NCBI RefSeq assembly: GCF_938015785.1
Contig: NZ_CALLWC010000019.1
Span: forward strand, 1-28,515
Source: an uncultured Campylobacter sp.
GTDB lineage: Bacteria; Campylobacterota; Campylobacteria; Campylobacterales; Campylobacteraceae
Length of the DNA: 28,515 nt
Direction: 5' to 3'
The translations under genes and the position numbers were made by a program. The notes below the pieces were generated by a model, which was not told the DNA's origin, did no database searches, and saw only the letters and a list, made by a program, of their open reading frames with translations. Positions 17,011 to 25,443 of the stretch are shown here, one piece after another (position 1 is the first letter of the stretch; every line of letters begins with the position of its first letter).

Positions 17011-17513
17011 ACCAGCCGCCCCTTAAAAAAGAGCAGAGCAAGTAAAATTTCAATCACGATGTAATTTAAATACTCGCCGCTTAGGGGCAGATATTCGCTC
17101 TTTTTGATCGCAGAGATCGCGTTGCTCACCACAAAGACCAAAACATAGCTAATCATCACGTAAAAGCAGATCAAAAAATTCCTAAATTTAATATATTTAA
17201 ATGAGTTTTCATAGACCACGAAATAAAATATACAATACGCGATAGCCACGCTGAATAGGTTAAATCCGTGGATCTGCTCGGCGCAAAATAGATAAAAAAT
17301 AGAGAAAAACCAGGTAAAGCCGAACTTTTTAAATTTCACGTCGTTTTCGTATTTTTGCACCACCATCGCCGTGAAAAAAAATCCGATCAGCGGCGGCAGC
17401 CCCCTATACACCGCACTTAGAAGCAGGTAGAAAAGAACCCCCGCGCTAAAAAGCGTGTCCGCTATAAGGTATAGATAAGTGCGATTTCGTTGCATACCGG
17501 AAACTTTTTGCAT
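17007..17513 (-). CDS. MreD-like integral membrane protein
   Basis: About 168 residues with five hydrophobic segments (near 12-35, 38-52, 66-82, 87-102, 110-135 and a final one at 147-165), located directly upstream of mrdA with a 4-base overlap. This is the position MreD or an MreD-like protein takes in elongasome operons, so a role with PBP2 in cell-shape control is likely. The sequence itself has no motif I could name, so the gene symbol is left empty. Two starts are possible: ATG 17513 or ATG 17495 (seventh codon). Both overlap the 3' end of the acetyltransferase gene (by 52 or 34 bases), and neither has a strong ribosome site. Confidence 0.7.
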   Translation of the reverse strand: MQKVSGMQRNRTYLYLIADTLFSAGVLFYLLLSAVYRGLPPLIGFFFTAMVVQKYENDVKFKKFGFTWFFSIFYLFCAEQIHGFNLFSVAIAYCIFYFVVYENSFKYIKFRNFLICFYVMISYVLVFVVSNAISAIKKSEYLPLSGEYLNYIVIEILLALLFFKGRLV

Positions 17514-18301
17514 TTAATACAATCGGCCCAAATTTTTTGCGCGGGTAGCTCGTCCTTTGGGATTTCGGTAAAACCGAGGCGCCCAAAAAATTCCTTTTGA
17601 TAGGTGAGCGTAAATACGCTTTTTAGCCCGTAAAATTTCGCTTCGTCTAGCAGCTCGTTTACGATAGCTCTGGCAATGCCTCGCCTGCGAAACTGCGGAG
17701 CGACGATGAGCGAGCGCACCTCGGCAAGATCTGCGTTAAAAATTTTAAGCGAAGCAAAGCCCGCTAAAATTTCGGCTTCTTTTAAGCACTGCGATTCGTG
17801 GGGCTGCGAACGTTCGGTTTGAAAAACGCTCGCTTCTTGCGAATATTCGCTCCGCCAAATTTGCTCTTTGCCGGCTTGCGCGCGGCTCGCCCCAGATACG
17901 GCTTGCGCTGCGCTATTTCGTGGCGCGCTATTTTGAGACGTAGCTAGTTGCGGCGCAAAATTGCCCGCGGCATTTTCTGCGGAATTTTCAGAAGTATTTT
18001 CGGCAAAATTTTCTGCGGAGCTTTGGATTAAATTTAAATCCGAATTGCGCGCTAAATTTAAATCGGAATTCCTGGCTAAATTTAAGTCGGAATTTTCTTT
18101 AGAATCGAAACTCAAATTTTCCTTGGAATCAAAACTCGTATCCGCCTTAGAATCGCAGCCGAACGCCAGCACGTATGAGCGGATATTTGATGCGATCTCA
18201 TCGCTTTCAAGCGGCAAGATCACGCCGTTTTGCACCTCCTCTTTTACGAGCTCTTGCATACGCGAAATGTCGCAAAGGCGCGCCTTTTTTAGCCGTATCA
18301 T
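17462..18301 (-). CDS. GNAT N-acetyltransferase (ArgA-like) with a long low-complexity insertion
   Basis: The ends form one acetyltransferase: N-terminal IRLKKARLCDISRMQELV and ILPLESDEIASNIRSYVLA (2-46), then, after an interruption, LKIFNADLAEVRSLIV (185-200) and the acetyl-CoA loop APQFRRRGIARAIV (201-214), and the C-terminus with FFGRLGFTEIPKDELP and DCIKCKKFPVCNEIAL. The last part, with its Cys cluster and CNEIAL, is characteristic of short ArgA-like N-acetylglutamate synthases. Residues about 48-175 are an insertion made of SFDSKEN and NSDLNLAR tandem repeats and Ser/Ala/Asn-rich sequence (SAENFAENTSENSAENAAGN). Family members of this type are about 150 residues; this one is 279. The insertion keeps frame, so the enzyme may still be active. 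Confidence 0.8.
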   Translation of the reverse strand: MIRLKKARLCDISRMQELVKEEVQNGVILPLESDEIASNIRSYVLAFGCDSKADTSFDSKENLSFDSKENSDLNLARNSDLNLARNSDLNLIQSSAENFAENTSENSAENAAGNFAPQLATSQNSAPRNSAAQAVSGASRAQAGKEQIWRSEYSQEASVFQTERSQPHESQCLKEAEILAGFASLKIFNADLAEVRSLIVAPQFRRRGIARAIVNELLDEAKFYGLKSVFTLTYQKEFFGRLGFTEIPKDELPAQKIWADCIKCKKFPVCNEIALIYTL

Positions 18302-18413
18302 CTAAAATTTTCCCTAATCTTTGCGCGATCTTCGCGGCGGATTTTATATCCACTAAATTTAATTATTTTGAAATTCTGCGCCGCAAAATTTAACGTATTT
18401 AAATTTAGAAATT

Positions 18414-19313
18414 TCATAATCCAAACGCCCCGTGCACGATGATCTCGCGCGCTTTTTGCAGCCCGCCGCTCTTTAGCGTAGAGACTAAAACCGCCTGCGG
18501 ATCGTGCCTTAAAAGCTTTGCGCGCTCGCTTTGGTTGAGCTTGTCGGCTTTGGTGTAGAGCCTCACGACCTTTTGATCGCCGCGCAGAAAACTAGCGAGA
18601 TAGTTTTGCAAATTTTTATCTATCGCAAGATCAAACTGTCTCGCGTCGATGAGATGGACGAAAAGCTTGATATTTAGGCGCTCTTTGATAAACTCGTCGA
18701 GATTTTTTTGCCAGATATAATGCAGTTTTTTAGAAACCTTGGCATACCCGAACCCCGGCAGATCCACGAAGATCAAAGAGATATTTTCCCCCAAGCTCTC
18801 AATATCCGAAAAAGCGGGGTTGCCCGCTAAGCTTAGCGCGGATCTACCTGTAAAATTTAATTCGGGGCTTTGTGCGAAATTCGGCGCGAGACCTGTCGCA
18901 ATATCTGTCTCGCGATCCGATCTAAAATCCGCCGAAGCGCTTTTTAAATTTAAAACGAAATCTTGCTTTAAATTTTGCTCAGACGCCACAGCCTCCGCGC
19001 GCTCTTGCGCGCAATTTGCAGCCGAGCTTAAAGCCTCTTTGCTCGCTAGATCGAGCGATGTTTCATTTTGCGAGCTGTCCGAGTCTGCGGCAAGCTTTTG
19101 TTTAAATTTAACTTCAAAGAAATTTATCAGCTGCGTTTTACCCGGCGTCGAGCTTGATTTGGCTAGATTTTTGCGCCCGGTAAGCGCGTTTATCAGGCTG
19201 CTTTTACCGACGTTGGAACGCCCCAAAAACGCCACTTCGCTCATCGCAAACTCGGGCGCACCCGCGATATTTGCGGCGGAGGTGATAAACTGCGCGCTAC
19301 TAGGATAGATCAT
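18414..19313 (-). CDS. ysxC: YsxC/EngB ribosome-biogenesis GTPase with a ~105-residue insertion
   Basis: An essential GTPase acting in large-subunit assembly. All G motifs are present: G1 GRSNVGKSS (31-39), G2 STPGKTQ (55-61), G3 DLPGFGY (184-190), G4 TKAD (254-257) and a G5-like VSTLKSGG (277-284). Typical members have about 200 residues; this one has 299 because residues about 72-176, between G2 and G3, are low-complexity sequence (for example SQNETSLDLASKEALSSAAN and LAPNFAQSPELNFTGRSALS) unrelated to the fold. The insertion lies at the end of beta-strand 2, a loop that could tolerate it. The gene overlaps the lptA stop by 4 bases (ATGA) and belongs to the kdsC-lptC-lptA-ysxC run. Confidence 0.93.
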   Translation of the reverse strand: MIYPSSAQFITSAANIAGAPEFAMSEVAFLGRSNVGKSSLINALTGRKNLAKSSSTPGKTQLINFFEVKFKQKLAADSDSSQNETSLDLASKEALSSAANCAQERAEAVASEQNLKQDFVLNLKSASADFRSDRETDIATGLAPNFAQSPELNFTGRSALSLAGNPAFSDIESLGENISLIFVDLPGFGYAKVSKKLHYIWQKNLDEFIKERLNIKLFVHLIDARQFDLAIDKNLQNYLASFLRGDQKVVRLYTKADKLNQSERAKLLRHDPQAVLVSTLKSGGLQKAREIIVHGAFGL

Positions 19314-19825
19314 TTGTTTTGATCTTCGACCTGAAAGATCAGACGCACGGGCTTTTTCTCGCCGCCGCCGCTTTTGACCTCGTAGGTGCCCTTTTGGCGA
19401 TTTACGATGATCTTATCGCCGTAAACTTCCTTTTTGGTCTCGGCCTCGTGCAGATAGGCGTTATTTTCGAGCGTGTAAGCTTCGATGGTCGGATCGTAGG
19501 TCAGCACGCCGCCCTTGCCGTCGTAATGCTTCTGATTGAGTAAAATTTTAAAATTTGCGTTTCCAGTCGCGACATATTTAGTAGGCTGACGCTTGGCGTC
19601 GAAATAGATCGTCACTTTATCGGAATTTAGCGTATCATAAGCGCCCTTTTTGATACGGACGTTGCCCGTCAGCACGCTGATCTGCTTGATCTCGTCGGCG
19701 AAAAAATTATCTGCCGTGACCTCGACCTGCTCCTGCGCGGCACTGAGATTAGACGCGCCAAAGCCCGAAATTAGCGCGGCTGCGAATATTAGTTTGTGGA
19801 GTTTTGATCTTTTATTAAATACCAT
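19310..19825 (-). CDS. lptA: LptA periplasmic lipopolysaccharide-transport bridge protein
   Basis: LptA forms the periplasmic bridge carrying LPS or LOS from the inner-membrane Lpt complex to LptD. The N-terminus is a Sec signal peptide (basic MVFNKRSKLHK, hydrophobic LIFAAALISGFGA, likely cleavage after NLSAA near residue 29). The mature part has the repetitive beta-jellyroll features VEVTADNFFADEIKQISVLT, GNVRIKKG, DKVTIYFD and ATGNANFKI characteristic of the OstA/LptA family. The 171 residues are normal. It overlaps the 3' end of lptC by 37 bases and the start of ysxC by 4 bases, so the group is likely one transcript. Confidence 0.9.
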   Translation of the reverse strand: MVFNKRSKLHKLIFAAALISGFGASNLSAAQEQVEVTADNFFADEIKQISVLTGNVRIKKGAYDTLNSDKVTIYFDAKRQPTKYVATGNANFKILLNQKHYDGKGGVLTYDPTIEAYTLENNAYLHEAETKKEVYGDKIIVNRQKGTYEVKSGGGEKKPVRLIFQVEDQNK

Positions 19826-20322
19826 GCGTGGATTCCTTTTGAGTTTGTTTGTTTGGTTTTAGTATCGTAGCTGATGCTTGCGCCCGTGATACGGTCGCCG
19901 CCTTGGCGCAGCACGTACGGCACGTCGGAGCGGACGATCTTGCTGCTCGTATCGTAAATGATCTCCTGCGCAGTGTAATCAAAGCCTCTGCTATTTACGT
20001 AATGCGCATCGCCGTTAAATTTTATCAGCTCGCCGGCGCGCGTCGCGGTTTTTGAAACCAAAGTGTGATTCATATCCGCGCTAATCTCCTCGGCTTTAAA
20101 ATTTACAAACTCGTCGCGATCCTTATAGCGAGTGCCGCTGTCCGCGGTAAATTTAGCATCCACGCGCTCGCCGATCTGATAATCGACGATCTTTTTCATC
20201 TCCATATTCGCAATGCTTAGATCCTGCCTAAACATATCGCTAAAATACGGCGTCTGCACGCTTAGAAAGACCATCGCGACGCAAAAGATCCCAATCGCGA
20301 CGTAGAAAATTTTTATCACCAT
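19789..20322 (-). CDS. lptC: LptC, inner-membrane anchored LPS-transport protein
   Basis: LptC receives LPS from LptB2FG and passes it to LptA. One N-terminal membrane helix (residues 4-22, IKIFYVAIGIFCVAMVFLS) is followed by a periplasmic domain with beta-rich repeats such as DEFVNFKAEEISADMN, LIKFNGDAHYVN and FDYTAQEIIYD, the LptC/YrbK pattern. The 177 residues are normal. The position between kdsC and lptA is the conserved order. Its 3' end runs 37 bases into lptA. Confidence 0.88.
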   Translation of the reverse strand: MVIKIFYVAIGIFCVAMVFLSVQTPYFSDMFRQDLSIANMEMKKIVDYQIGERVDAKFTADSGTRYKDRDEFVNFKAEEISADMNHTLVSKTATRAGELIKFNGDAHYVNSRGFDYTAQEIIYDTSSKIVRSDVPYVLRQGGDRITGASISYDTKTKQTNSKGIHAWYLIKDQNSTN

Positions 20323-20389
20323 CGCTCGGCCCCTTTTGATCTGCGCGGAATTTCGCCTCTCGCAGGCATTCTCACGCGCGCTTGAGAAA

Positions 20390-20878
20390 TTACAGCCATT
20401 TGCTATTCCACTCTTCGCGCATGCCGTTTTTATCGACGAGTATTTCGATCATCTCGCGCACCGCGCCGCAGCCGCCGTTTTTGCTTAGCGCGACGTCTGC
20501 TTTTAGCGAGCTTAGCGCATCGGCGGGCTTGAAGCTGATCGCGACCGCATTTAAAAGCTTCGCGTCGTTTATATCATCGCCGATCGCGGCGGCCTCATCG
20601 AAGCTTAGGTTTAAATTTTTTAAAATTTGCTCCGCCCTTGAGAGCTTGTCTTTTTCGCCTTGAAAGAGCGTATCGATCTTTAGCTCGCGCGCGCGGTTTG
20701 CGACGATTTGCGAGCTTTTGCCGGTGATGATCGCGACCTTTAGCCCCAGCCGCTGCCACTCCTGGATGCCGAATCCGTCTTTTACGTTAAATTTTTTCAT
20801 CTCTTCGCCGCCGTTTGAATGGTACAGCCCGCCGTCGCTAAGGCAGCCGTCTACGTCTAAAAATATGATCTTTATCAC
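20390..20878 (-). CDS. kdsC: 3-deoxy-D-manno-octulosonate 8-phosphate phosphatase (KdsC)
   Basis: KdsC hydrolyses KDO-8-phosphate to KDO for the LPS inner core. It is a HAD phosphatase without a large cap domain: motif I FLDVDGCLSDGG (nucleophile D8 and acid D10 with the start used here), motif II IITGKSS, and motif IV IGDDINDAKLL. I use GTG 20878 (reading MIKIIFLDVDG), which gives the usual 162-residue length and follows GGAAAACGAA. The longer frame to 20938 begins with TTG, lacks a ribosome site and adds 20 residues with no family resemblance. It lies upstream of lptC, so KDO synthesis and LPS transport genes are co-located. Confidence 0.9.
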   Translation of the reverse strand: MIKIIFLDVDGCLSDGGLYHSNGGEEMKKFNVKDGFGIQEWQRLGLKVAIITGKSSQIVANRARELKIDTLFQGEKDKLSRAEQILKNLNLSFDEAAAIGDDINDAKLLNAVAISFKPADALSSLKADVALSKNGGCGAVREMIEILVDKNGMREEWNSKWL

Positions 20879-20964
20879 TTCGTTTTCCGTTTTTTGAAAT
20901 TTTGTGATTTTAACGAAATTTGGCTGAATTTTTGGCAAACGCCGTATAAATTTAAGCTGCGATC

Positions 20965-21912
20965 TTAGCCCTTAATCGGCACGTAGCCGCTATTTTCGAT
21001 GATGCTTTGCCCCTGCGGAGAAAGGATCCAATCTATCAGCGTGCGGATATTTTCGTTTTTGTTGTTTTCATCGTAAACCGCGTAAATTTCAGCTACGAGC
21101 GGGTATTTGCGGCTAGAGATATTTTCTTTGTTCGGATACGCGCCGTTTAGGCTAAGCATCTTCACGCCGCCGTTTTGCACGATCCCCTCGACATAATAGC
21201 GAAACGAAAAGCCGATTGCGCTGCCGAAAAAGCCCGTGATCTTGCGCTTAGGCTGCGTTTCACCCATAAATTTTAAAAACGCGCTCTGGCTGCCGCTGCC
21301 TGCGTTTCGCTGCACGGCATCTATTCGCATGCGCTCGCCGCCTAGCTGCGACCAATCGTCAAACTCCCCGGAATAGATCCCTCGCACCTGATCCACGGTT
21401 AAATTAGATACTTTATTATTCGCATTTACGATAAAGACGAACGCCTCCAGCCCGATAGGCACGAAGCGCAAGCGCACGCCTTTTTTGCGCGCATAATCAA
21501 GTTGCTGCTTCGAAGGGGCGGCGACGAAAATGAGATCCGCCTCGCCGTCGCTTATGGCCTTGTAGGCGCCGCGGGTATTGCTAAATTTAAGCCTGCTAGC
21601 ATTCGTGAAATTTTGCCCGTCAAATTCCACGCTTTCTTTGGGATAGTTTGCCGCGACGAATGCCGAAAATACCGGATATAGCGCGGCTGCGCCGTCGATT
21701 ATCGGCAGATCGCCGCTAAGTTTTAAGCTAGAGCTAACGCGCACGATCTGCGAGCCCTGCTCAAACGGCAGAAATTTATGCAGCTCGATCGATTTAGCCT
21801 GCATCTCGGCGCTGCTTTGATTTACGTATCGCTTCACGACGAGGCTGTAAAACGCAAAATCGAAAGCCGCCAGGATAAACACCAGAAAAATGGCGATAAT
21901 TGCACGCTTCAT
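20965..21912 (-). CDS. PstS-like substrate-binding protein with N-terminal membrane anchor
   Basis: A 315-residue periplasmic binding protein of the phosphate/PstS superfamily. An N-terminal membrane segment (5-27) without an obvious cleavage site suggests anchoring. Ligand-loop features of PstS-type proteins are visible: LPIIDGAAALYPVFSAFV (69-86), ADLIFVAAPS (125-134), RGIYSGEFDDWSQLGG (177-192, the typical YxGxixxW segment) and RNAGSGSQSAFL (202-213). The C-terminal WILSPQGQSIIENSGYVPI is also characteristic. Binding of phosphate or another oxyanion is likely. No PstA, PstB or PstC genes adjoin it; instead two small membrane-protein genes lie directly upstream, and its ATG starts one base after the stop of the nearer one, so the three are coupled. 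Confidence 0.85.
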   Translation of the reverse strand: MKRAIIAIFLVFILAAFDFAFYSLVVKRYVNQSSAEMQAKSIELHKFLPFEQGSQIVRVSSSLKLSGDLPIIDGAAALYPVFSAFVAANYPKESVEFDGQNFTNASRLKFSNTRGAYKAISDGEADLIFVAAPSKQQLDYARKKGVRLRFVPIGLEAFVFIVNANNKVSNLTVDQVRGIYSGEFDDWSQLGGERMRIDAVQRNAGSGSQSAFLKFMGETQPKRKITGFFGSAIGFSFRYYVEGIVQNGGVKMLSLNGAYPNKENISSRKYPLVAEIYAVYDENNKNENIRTLIDWILSPQGQSIIENSGYVPIKG

Positions 21913-21913
21913 C

Positions 21914-22051
21914 TTAGTTTCCGTTTGCGATATAGGAGATAATCGAGCATTTGCTATGCAGATACAGCGCCGCTGCGACTAGCGCACAAACGCTGATTGC
22001 CCAAGCTGTAAATATTACGGCGATCGTTTTTTGAAAAATTTCATCGCTCAT
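21914..22051 (-). CDS. 45-aa single-helix membrane protein
   Basis: A short gene: ATG 22051 to TAA 21914, beginning MSDEIFQKTIAVIF, with one hydrophobic helix at about residues 9-32 (AVIFTAWAISVCALVAAALY) and a short polar tail. GAGG lies 7 bases before the start, the upstream gene stops 8 bases before it, and the downstream binding-protein gene starts one base after its stop. This tight spacing argues for a real gene. I do not recognise it. It may be an accessory subunit for whatever membrane complex the binding protein serves. Confidence 0.6.
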   Translation of the reverse strand: MSDEIFQKTIAVIFTAWAISVCALVAAALYLHSKCSIISYIANGN

Positions 22052-22059
22052 TTTGCGCC

Positions 22060-22482
22060 TCACATATGCGCAAGCGCGCTATTAAGCAGCCATAAAAAGC
22101 CTATTAATGCAGCCGAAAAGATTATGAACAAAAACGCGGAGAGGATCAGAAGATTTCTAATCTTTCTGCGCTGCTCGGGCGTGCTTTTAGCGGATTTAAT
22201 AAATTTTACCAAATACACGATGAGGAAAATAAACGAAATTATCGGCAGCGCAATCAAAACCGAGATCGAGATGAATAGATCCGGAAGCCACTCAAAATAT
22301 ACCAGCGGAGCAAGAGTGCACAAAAACGCAACCGTCGAAATAATTATAAATTTTTTATCTCTTTTATGGCGCTCCGGCTCGTCTTTTGATCTGATAAATT
22401 TAATCAAGCACGTGACAAGCCAAACAAAGCAGATCAAAAAGAGCACATTTAAAATCTCCATAAGCGATCCGAAATTATTCAT
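22060..22482 (-). CDS. hypothetical four-helix membrane protein
   Basis: A 140-residue protein with four hydrophobic segments (about 8-28, 45-62, 68-92 and 108-135) separated by strongly basic loops (FIRSKDEPERHKRDKK; KFIKSAKSTPEQRRKIR). The two halves share a pattern, suggesting an internal duplication of a two-helix hairpin. AAAGGT precedes the ATG. It heads a three-gene cluster with the 45-aa protein and the PstS-like binding protein. No family recognised. Confidence 0.7.
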   Translation of the reverse strand: MNNFGSLMEILNVLFLICFVWLVTCLIKFIRSKDEPERHKRDKKFIIISTVAFLCTLAPLVYFEWLPDLFISISVLIALPIISFIFLIVYLVKFIKSAKSTPEQRRKIRNLLILSAFLFIIFSAALIGFLWLLNSALAHM

Positions 22483-22737
22483 CTTTTACCTTTAAATTTT
22501 AATATGCAAAGCGGCGGTTTAGCGCTCCGGCAGTGCGAAATTTCATATAGCATAGTTCGCGGTTTTCGCGGCGGGCGCAAATTCACCGCCAGCGGTCTTA
22601 ATAAAAGCGGCGCGCTTTGCCCGAACAAGGGCGAAATTTTGCAAATTTCAAGCGGCGGCGAGAGTAAAATTTCAAACGCCGATAAAATTACAAAACCGCG
22701 AATTGCTAATTTTGCTAAATTTAGCGCGCATTTGCCG

Positions 22738-23316
22738 TTATAAAACGCCCTTGGTGCTAGGCACGCCGGCGCGCTCGTTTATACTTATCGCGCGACGGAA
22801 TGCGACGGCAAGCGCCTTAAACGCGGCCTCTGCGACGTGATGTAGATTTTCGCCGCGGATCTGGCATAGATGCAGCGTTAAATTTGCGTTGAAAGCCAGA
22901 GCGCGGAAAAACTCCTCCACGAGCTCGGCGTCAAATTCGCCGATCTTGCCGCGCTTTAGGCTCGGGCAATCAAATACCAAAAACGCGCGGTTGGAAAAAT
23001 CAAGCGCCGCAGAAACCGCCGCCTCGTCCATCACGAGGACGCTATCGCCGAAGCGCTCGATGTTTTGCGCGGGATAGATCACCTCTTTGATCGCGCTTCC
23101 GAGCACGATGCCGCAGTCCTCGACGCTGTGGTGAAAATCGACCTGCAAATCGCCCTCGCAGCGCAAGCTCAGATCGATCCACGCGTGCTTGGCAAACGCG
23201 CTAAGCATATGATCGAAAAAACCGATGCCCGTTTGTATCTGCGCCGCGCCGCGCCCATAAAGCTCCAGCTCAAGCTCGATTTTGGTCTCTTTCGTAGCCC
23301 TATTTTTGCTTATCAT
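22738..23316 (-). CDS. hisB: imidazoleglycerol-phosphate dehydratase (monofunctional HisB)
   Basis: IGPD catalyses the sixth step of histidine synthesis, a manganese-dependent dehydration. The metal-binding motifs are present: FFDHML (33-38), DFHHSVEDCGI (60-70) and ENLHHVAEAAFKAL (156-169). The 192 residues correspond to the dehydratase domain alone; as I recall, the C. jejuni protein is fused to a histidinol-phosphatase domain, so histidinol phosphatase must be encoded elsewhere here. ATG 23316 was chosen because it places the IGPD core at the normal distance. It lies 48 bases downstream of dsbD on the same strand. The 255 bases after its stop contain no convincing gene. Confidence 0.95.
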   Translation of the reverse strand: MISKNRATKETKIELELELYGRGAAQIQTGIGFFDHMLSAFAKHAWIDLSLRCEGDLQVDFHHSVEDCGIVLGSAIKEVIYPAQNIERFGDSVLVMDEAAVSAALDFSNRAFLVFDCPSLKRGKIGEFDAELVEEFFRALAFNANLTLHLCQIRGENLHHVAEAAFKALAVAFRRAISINERAGVPSTKGVL

Positions 23317-23364
23317 CGCGCAATCCTTAAAACTAAATTTTGTTTGAAATCTATCTAAATTTCA

Positions 23365-25335
23365 CTAAATTTCGGTTAAAATTTTGGCTAGCTTTTCGGA
23401 ATTTACGCTGCCGATCTGGCGCAGGTTCGCAATCTCGGCGCCCTCTTTAAAAAACAGAATCGTAGGCGGGCCGAATACGTTGAAATGCGCTTTTATCGCT
23501 CTGTTTTGCTCGCTATCTTCGCTAAGATCGATCTTTAAAAGGCTAAATTTATCAAGAGCGCCAGCAAGAGCGGGATCTGCGAACGCTCGCTCGCTCTGCT
23601 CGCAATTTTTACACCAGCTAGCCCAAAAGTCCACTATCACGGGCTTTTTGGAATTTTCTATTTCGCCCCGCAACTGCGCCAGATCGTGCACAAACGAAAA
23701 ATGCGTGTCGCTTAAATTTTTAGCGCTAGAAATTTCGCCCGCCTGCAAGCTCTCGCCCAAGCCGCCGCTGGAATATCTCGCGTTTTGCGGGATTAGATTA
23801 CCAAGCGGTCTGGAAAAATCTTTCGCGCCGCTGGCAAAGCCCGCGAGTAGCAGCGCCGAATATAGCGTGATTACGAGAGCCAAAGCGCGCTTTATCCCGC
23901 CTGCGCCGCCGTCAAACAGCCCCAAAAATCCTGCGAAGATCGCGCCTAAAACCGCGTAAATCAGCAGGCTTAAATTTTCGCCAATGAGCGTGCGCGAAAT
24001 CCACACCGCCGTAAAAAGCAGCAAAAAGCCGAAAATTTTAGGTACCGCCTCCATCCAAGCTCCGGGCCTAGGCAATGCGCCGCCGAGCCCCACCACAAGC
24101 AGTAGCGCGCCGCTTCCGAGCCCGAGCGCAAAAAGAGCCGCCGCACCCAGCAGAACGTCGCCGCTGCCCGCGATGTAAACAAGCGCGCCCGCAAGCGGAG
24201 CGGAGATGCACGGCGATACGACGAGCGCCGAGATAAGTCCCATCGAAAAAACTCCGATCAGGCCGCCGGCATTTTCGCTTTTGCTATTTAAGAAGCTTTG
24301 AAAGCGCGCAGGCAAGCGGATCTCATAAAATCCAAACATAGAAAACGCGAGCGCGGCGAATATGAGCGAGGTTAGGATCAGCGCGGGCGGAGTTTGCAGC
24401 AGGCCCTGTAAATTTTGCCCAAAAACCGCCACGAATGCCCCTAAAATCGCATACGAGCTCGCCATCCCGAAAATATACGCGAGACTTACGGCGAGGCTTT
24501 TTTTCGCGCTCGGCTTCGAGGAAGTTTTCGCCACGATGATCGACGAGAGGATCGGGATGAGCGGATAGACGCAAGGACTTAGCGAGAGCAGCACGCCGTA
24601 GCCGAAAAACAGCGCGATCGCGGCGATGAAGCTCTTGCTGCCAAGAACGTTTAAAATTTTATCCTGCTCGGAGATGGAATTTGCGTCGCGTGGGTTTTTG
24701 TGCGCGGAGGATTCATCGGAATTTACAGCAGCGTTTTCAGCCGAGCTTGCCGCGGAATTTCCCGCTACGTGAGAGTCCGCCATGGAATCTGTCCCTGCGC
24801 CCGCTGCTGCGGCATTGCTTTTAAAATTTACAGTCCCGCTCTGTGCGCTGTATGAGGCAGAAATCTGCGCGGAATTTCCGCCGCTTCGGTATTTTTTCAG
24901 CTCGGAGTTTGAAATTTTGCTGATCTGATAGCCCTCCACCACGCGCTTGAAGCTGAAACCGAACTGCTGCGGCTGGTAGCAAAAGCCCGATTTCGTGCAG
25001 CCCAAAAAATCGCCGTTAAGCACGAAATCATCGCTGTCTGCGGTATTTGCAAGCACAAGGCCCAAAGGCACGGCGATGCTAAATTTGCCCTCGTAAATTT
25101 TATAATCCTTGTATTCGGTCGCGGCGGGCAAATTTATTAAATTCGTTACCTCTGCGCCGCCAATGAAAATTTTTATCTCGTTTTGATAGAGATAGACCCC
25201 GTCCGCGATATCAAAGCTTAGCGTTACGCTATCGCTTTGCGCCGCCACGTTAAGCTTGAACGCATCGGAGGGTTTCAGGGGCTCGGCGCCTAAACCTAAA
25301 AGAAAAAGCGCTGCCAAAATAAGTGATCTGATCAA
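23365..25335 (-). CDS. dsbD: thiol:disulfide interchange protein DsbD with low-complexity linker
   Basis: DsbD carries electrons from cytoplasmic thioredoxin across the inner membrane to periplasmic reductases. The signal peptide (MIRSLILAALFLLGLGAEP) is followed by the periplasmic alpha domain with paired cysteines C113 and C119 (LGCTKSGFCYQP). The eight-helix beta domain starts at about residue 232, with C255 (SLSPCVYPLIP) and C376 (VVSPCISAPLAG). The C-terminal thioredoxin-like gamma domain has WASWCKNCE (C575, C578). All three redox pairs are therefore intact. Residues about 151-225 form an Ala/Ser/Asn-rich linker (SAENAAVNSDESSA) longer than usual and similar in composition to the insertions in YsxC and the acetyltransferase. 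The TTG start at 25335 is supported by AAAGGAT upstream. Confidence 0.93.
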   Translation of the reverse strand: MIRSLILAALFLLGLGAEPLKPSDAFKLNVAAQSDSVTLSFDIADGVYLYQNEIKIFIGGAEVTNLINLPAATEYKDYKIYEGKFSIAVPLGLVLANTADSDDFVLNGDFLGCTKSGFCYQPQQFGFSFKRVVEGYQISKISNSELKKYRSGGNSAQISASYSAQSGTVNFKSNAAAAGAGTDSMADSHVAGNSAASSAENAAVNSDESSAHKNPRDANSISEQDKILNVLGSKSFIAAIALFFGYGVLLSLSPCVYPLIPILSSIIVAKTSSKPSAKKSLAVSLAYIFGMASSYAILGAFVAVFGQNLQGLLQTPPALILTSLIFAALAFSMFGFYEIRLPARFQSFLNSKSENAGGLIGVFSMGLISALVVSPCISAPLAGALVYIAGSGDVLLGAAALFALGLGSGALLLVVGLGGALPRPGAWMEAVPKIFGFLLLFTAVWISRTLIGENLSLLIYAVLGAIFAGFLGLFDGGAGGIKRALALVITLYSALLLAGFASGAKDFSRPLGNLIPQNARYSSGGLGESLQAGEISSAKNLSDTHFSFVHDLAQLRGEIENSKKPVIVDFWASWCKNCEQSERAFADPALAGALDKFSLLKIDLSEDSEQNRAIKAHFNVFGPPTILFFKEGAEIANLRQIGSVNSEKLAKILTEI

Positions 25336-25443
25336 ATTTTATCCTTTGAAATTTTTTCCTACATTCTAACGTAATAAGTATGAATTTATAGTGTAATATA
25401 AAGAACTTTTTTGTAAAATTCCTTAAAATTTTTAGGAGGCAAT

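Noticed and set aside
22504..22743. 79-residue plus-strand open frame between hisB and the membrane-protein gene
   Set aside because: No ribosome site, low-complexity composition like the surrounding intergenic DNA, and it overlaps the end of hisB; not convincing.
23384..24568. Open frames opposite and within dsbD, including one of 191 codons
   Set aside because: dsbD has all its cysteine motifs and a signal peptide in its own frame; the others are shadows in GC-rich sequence.
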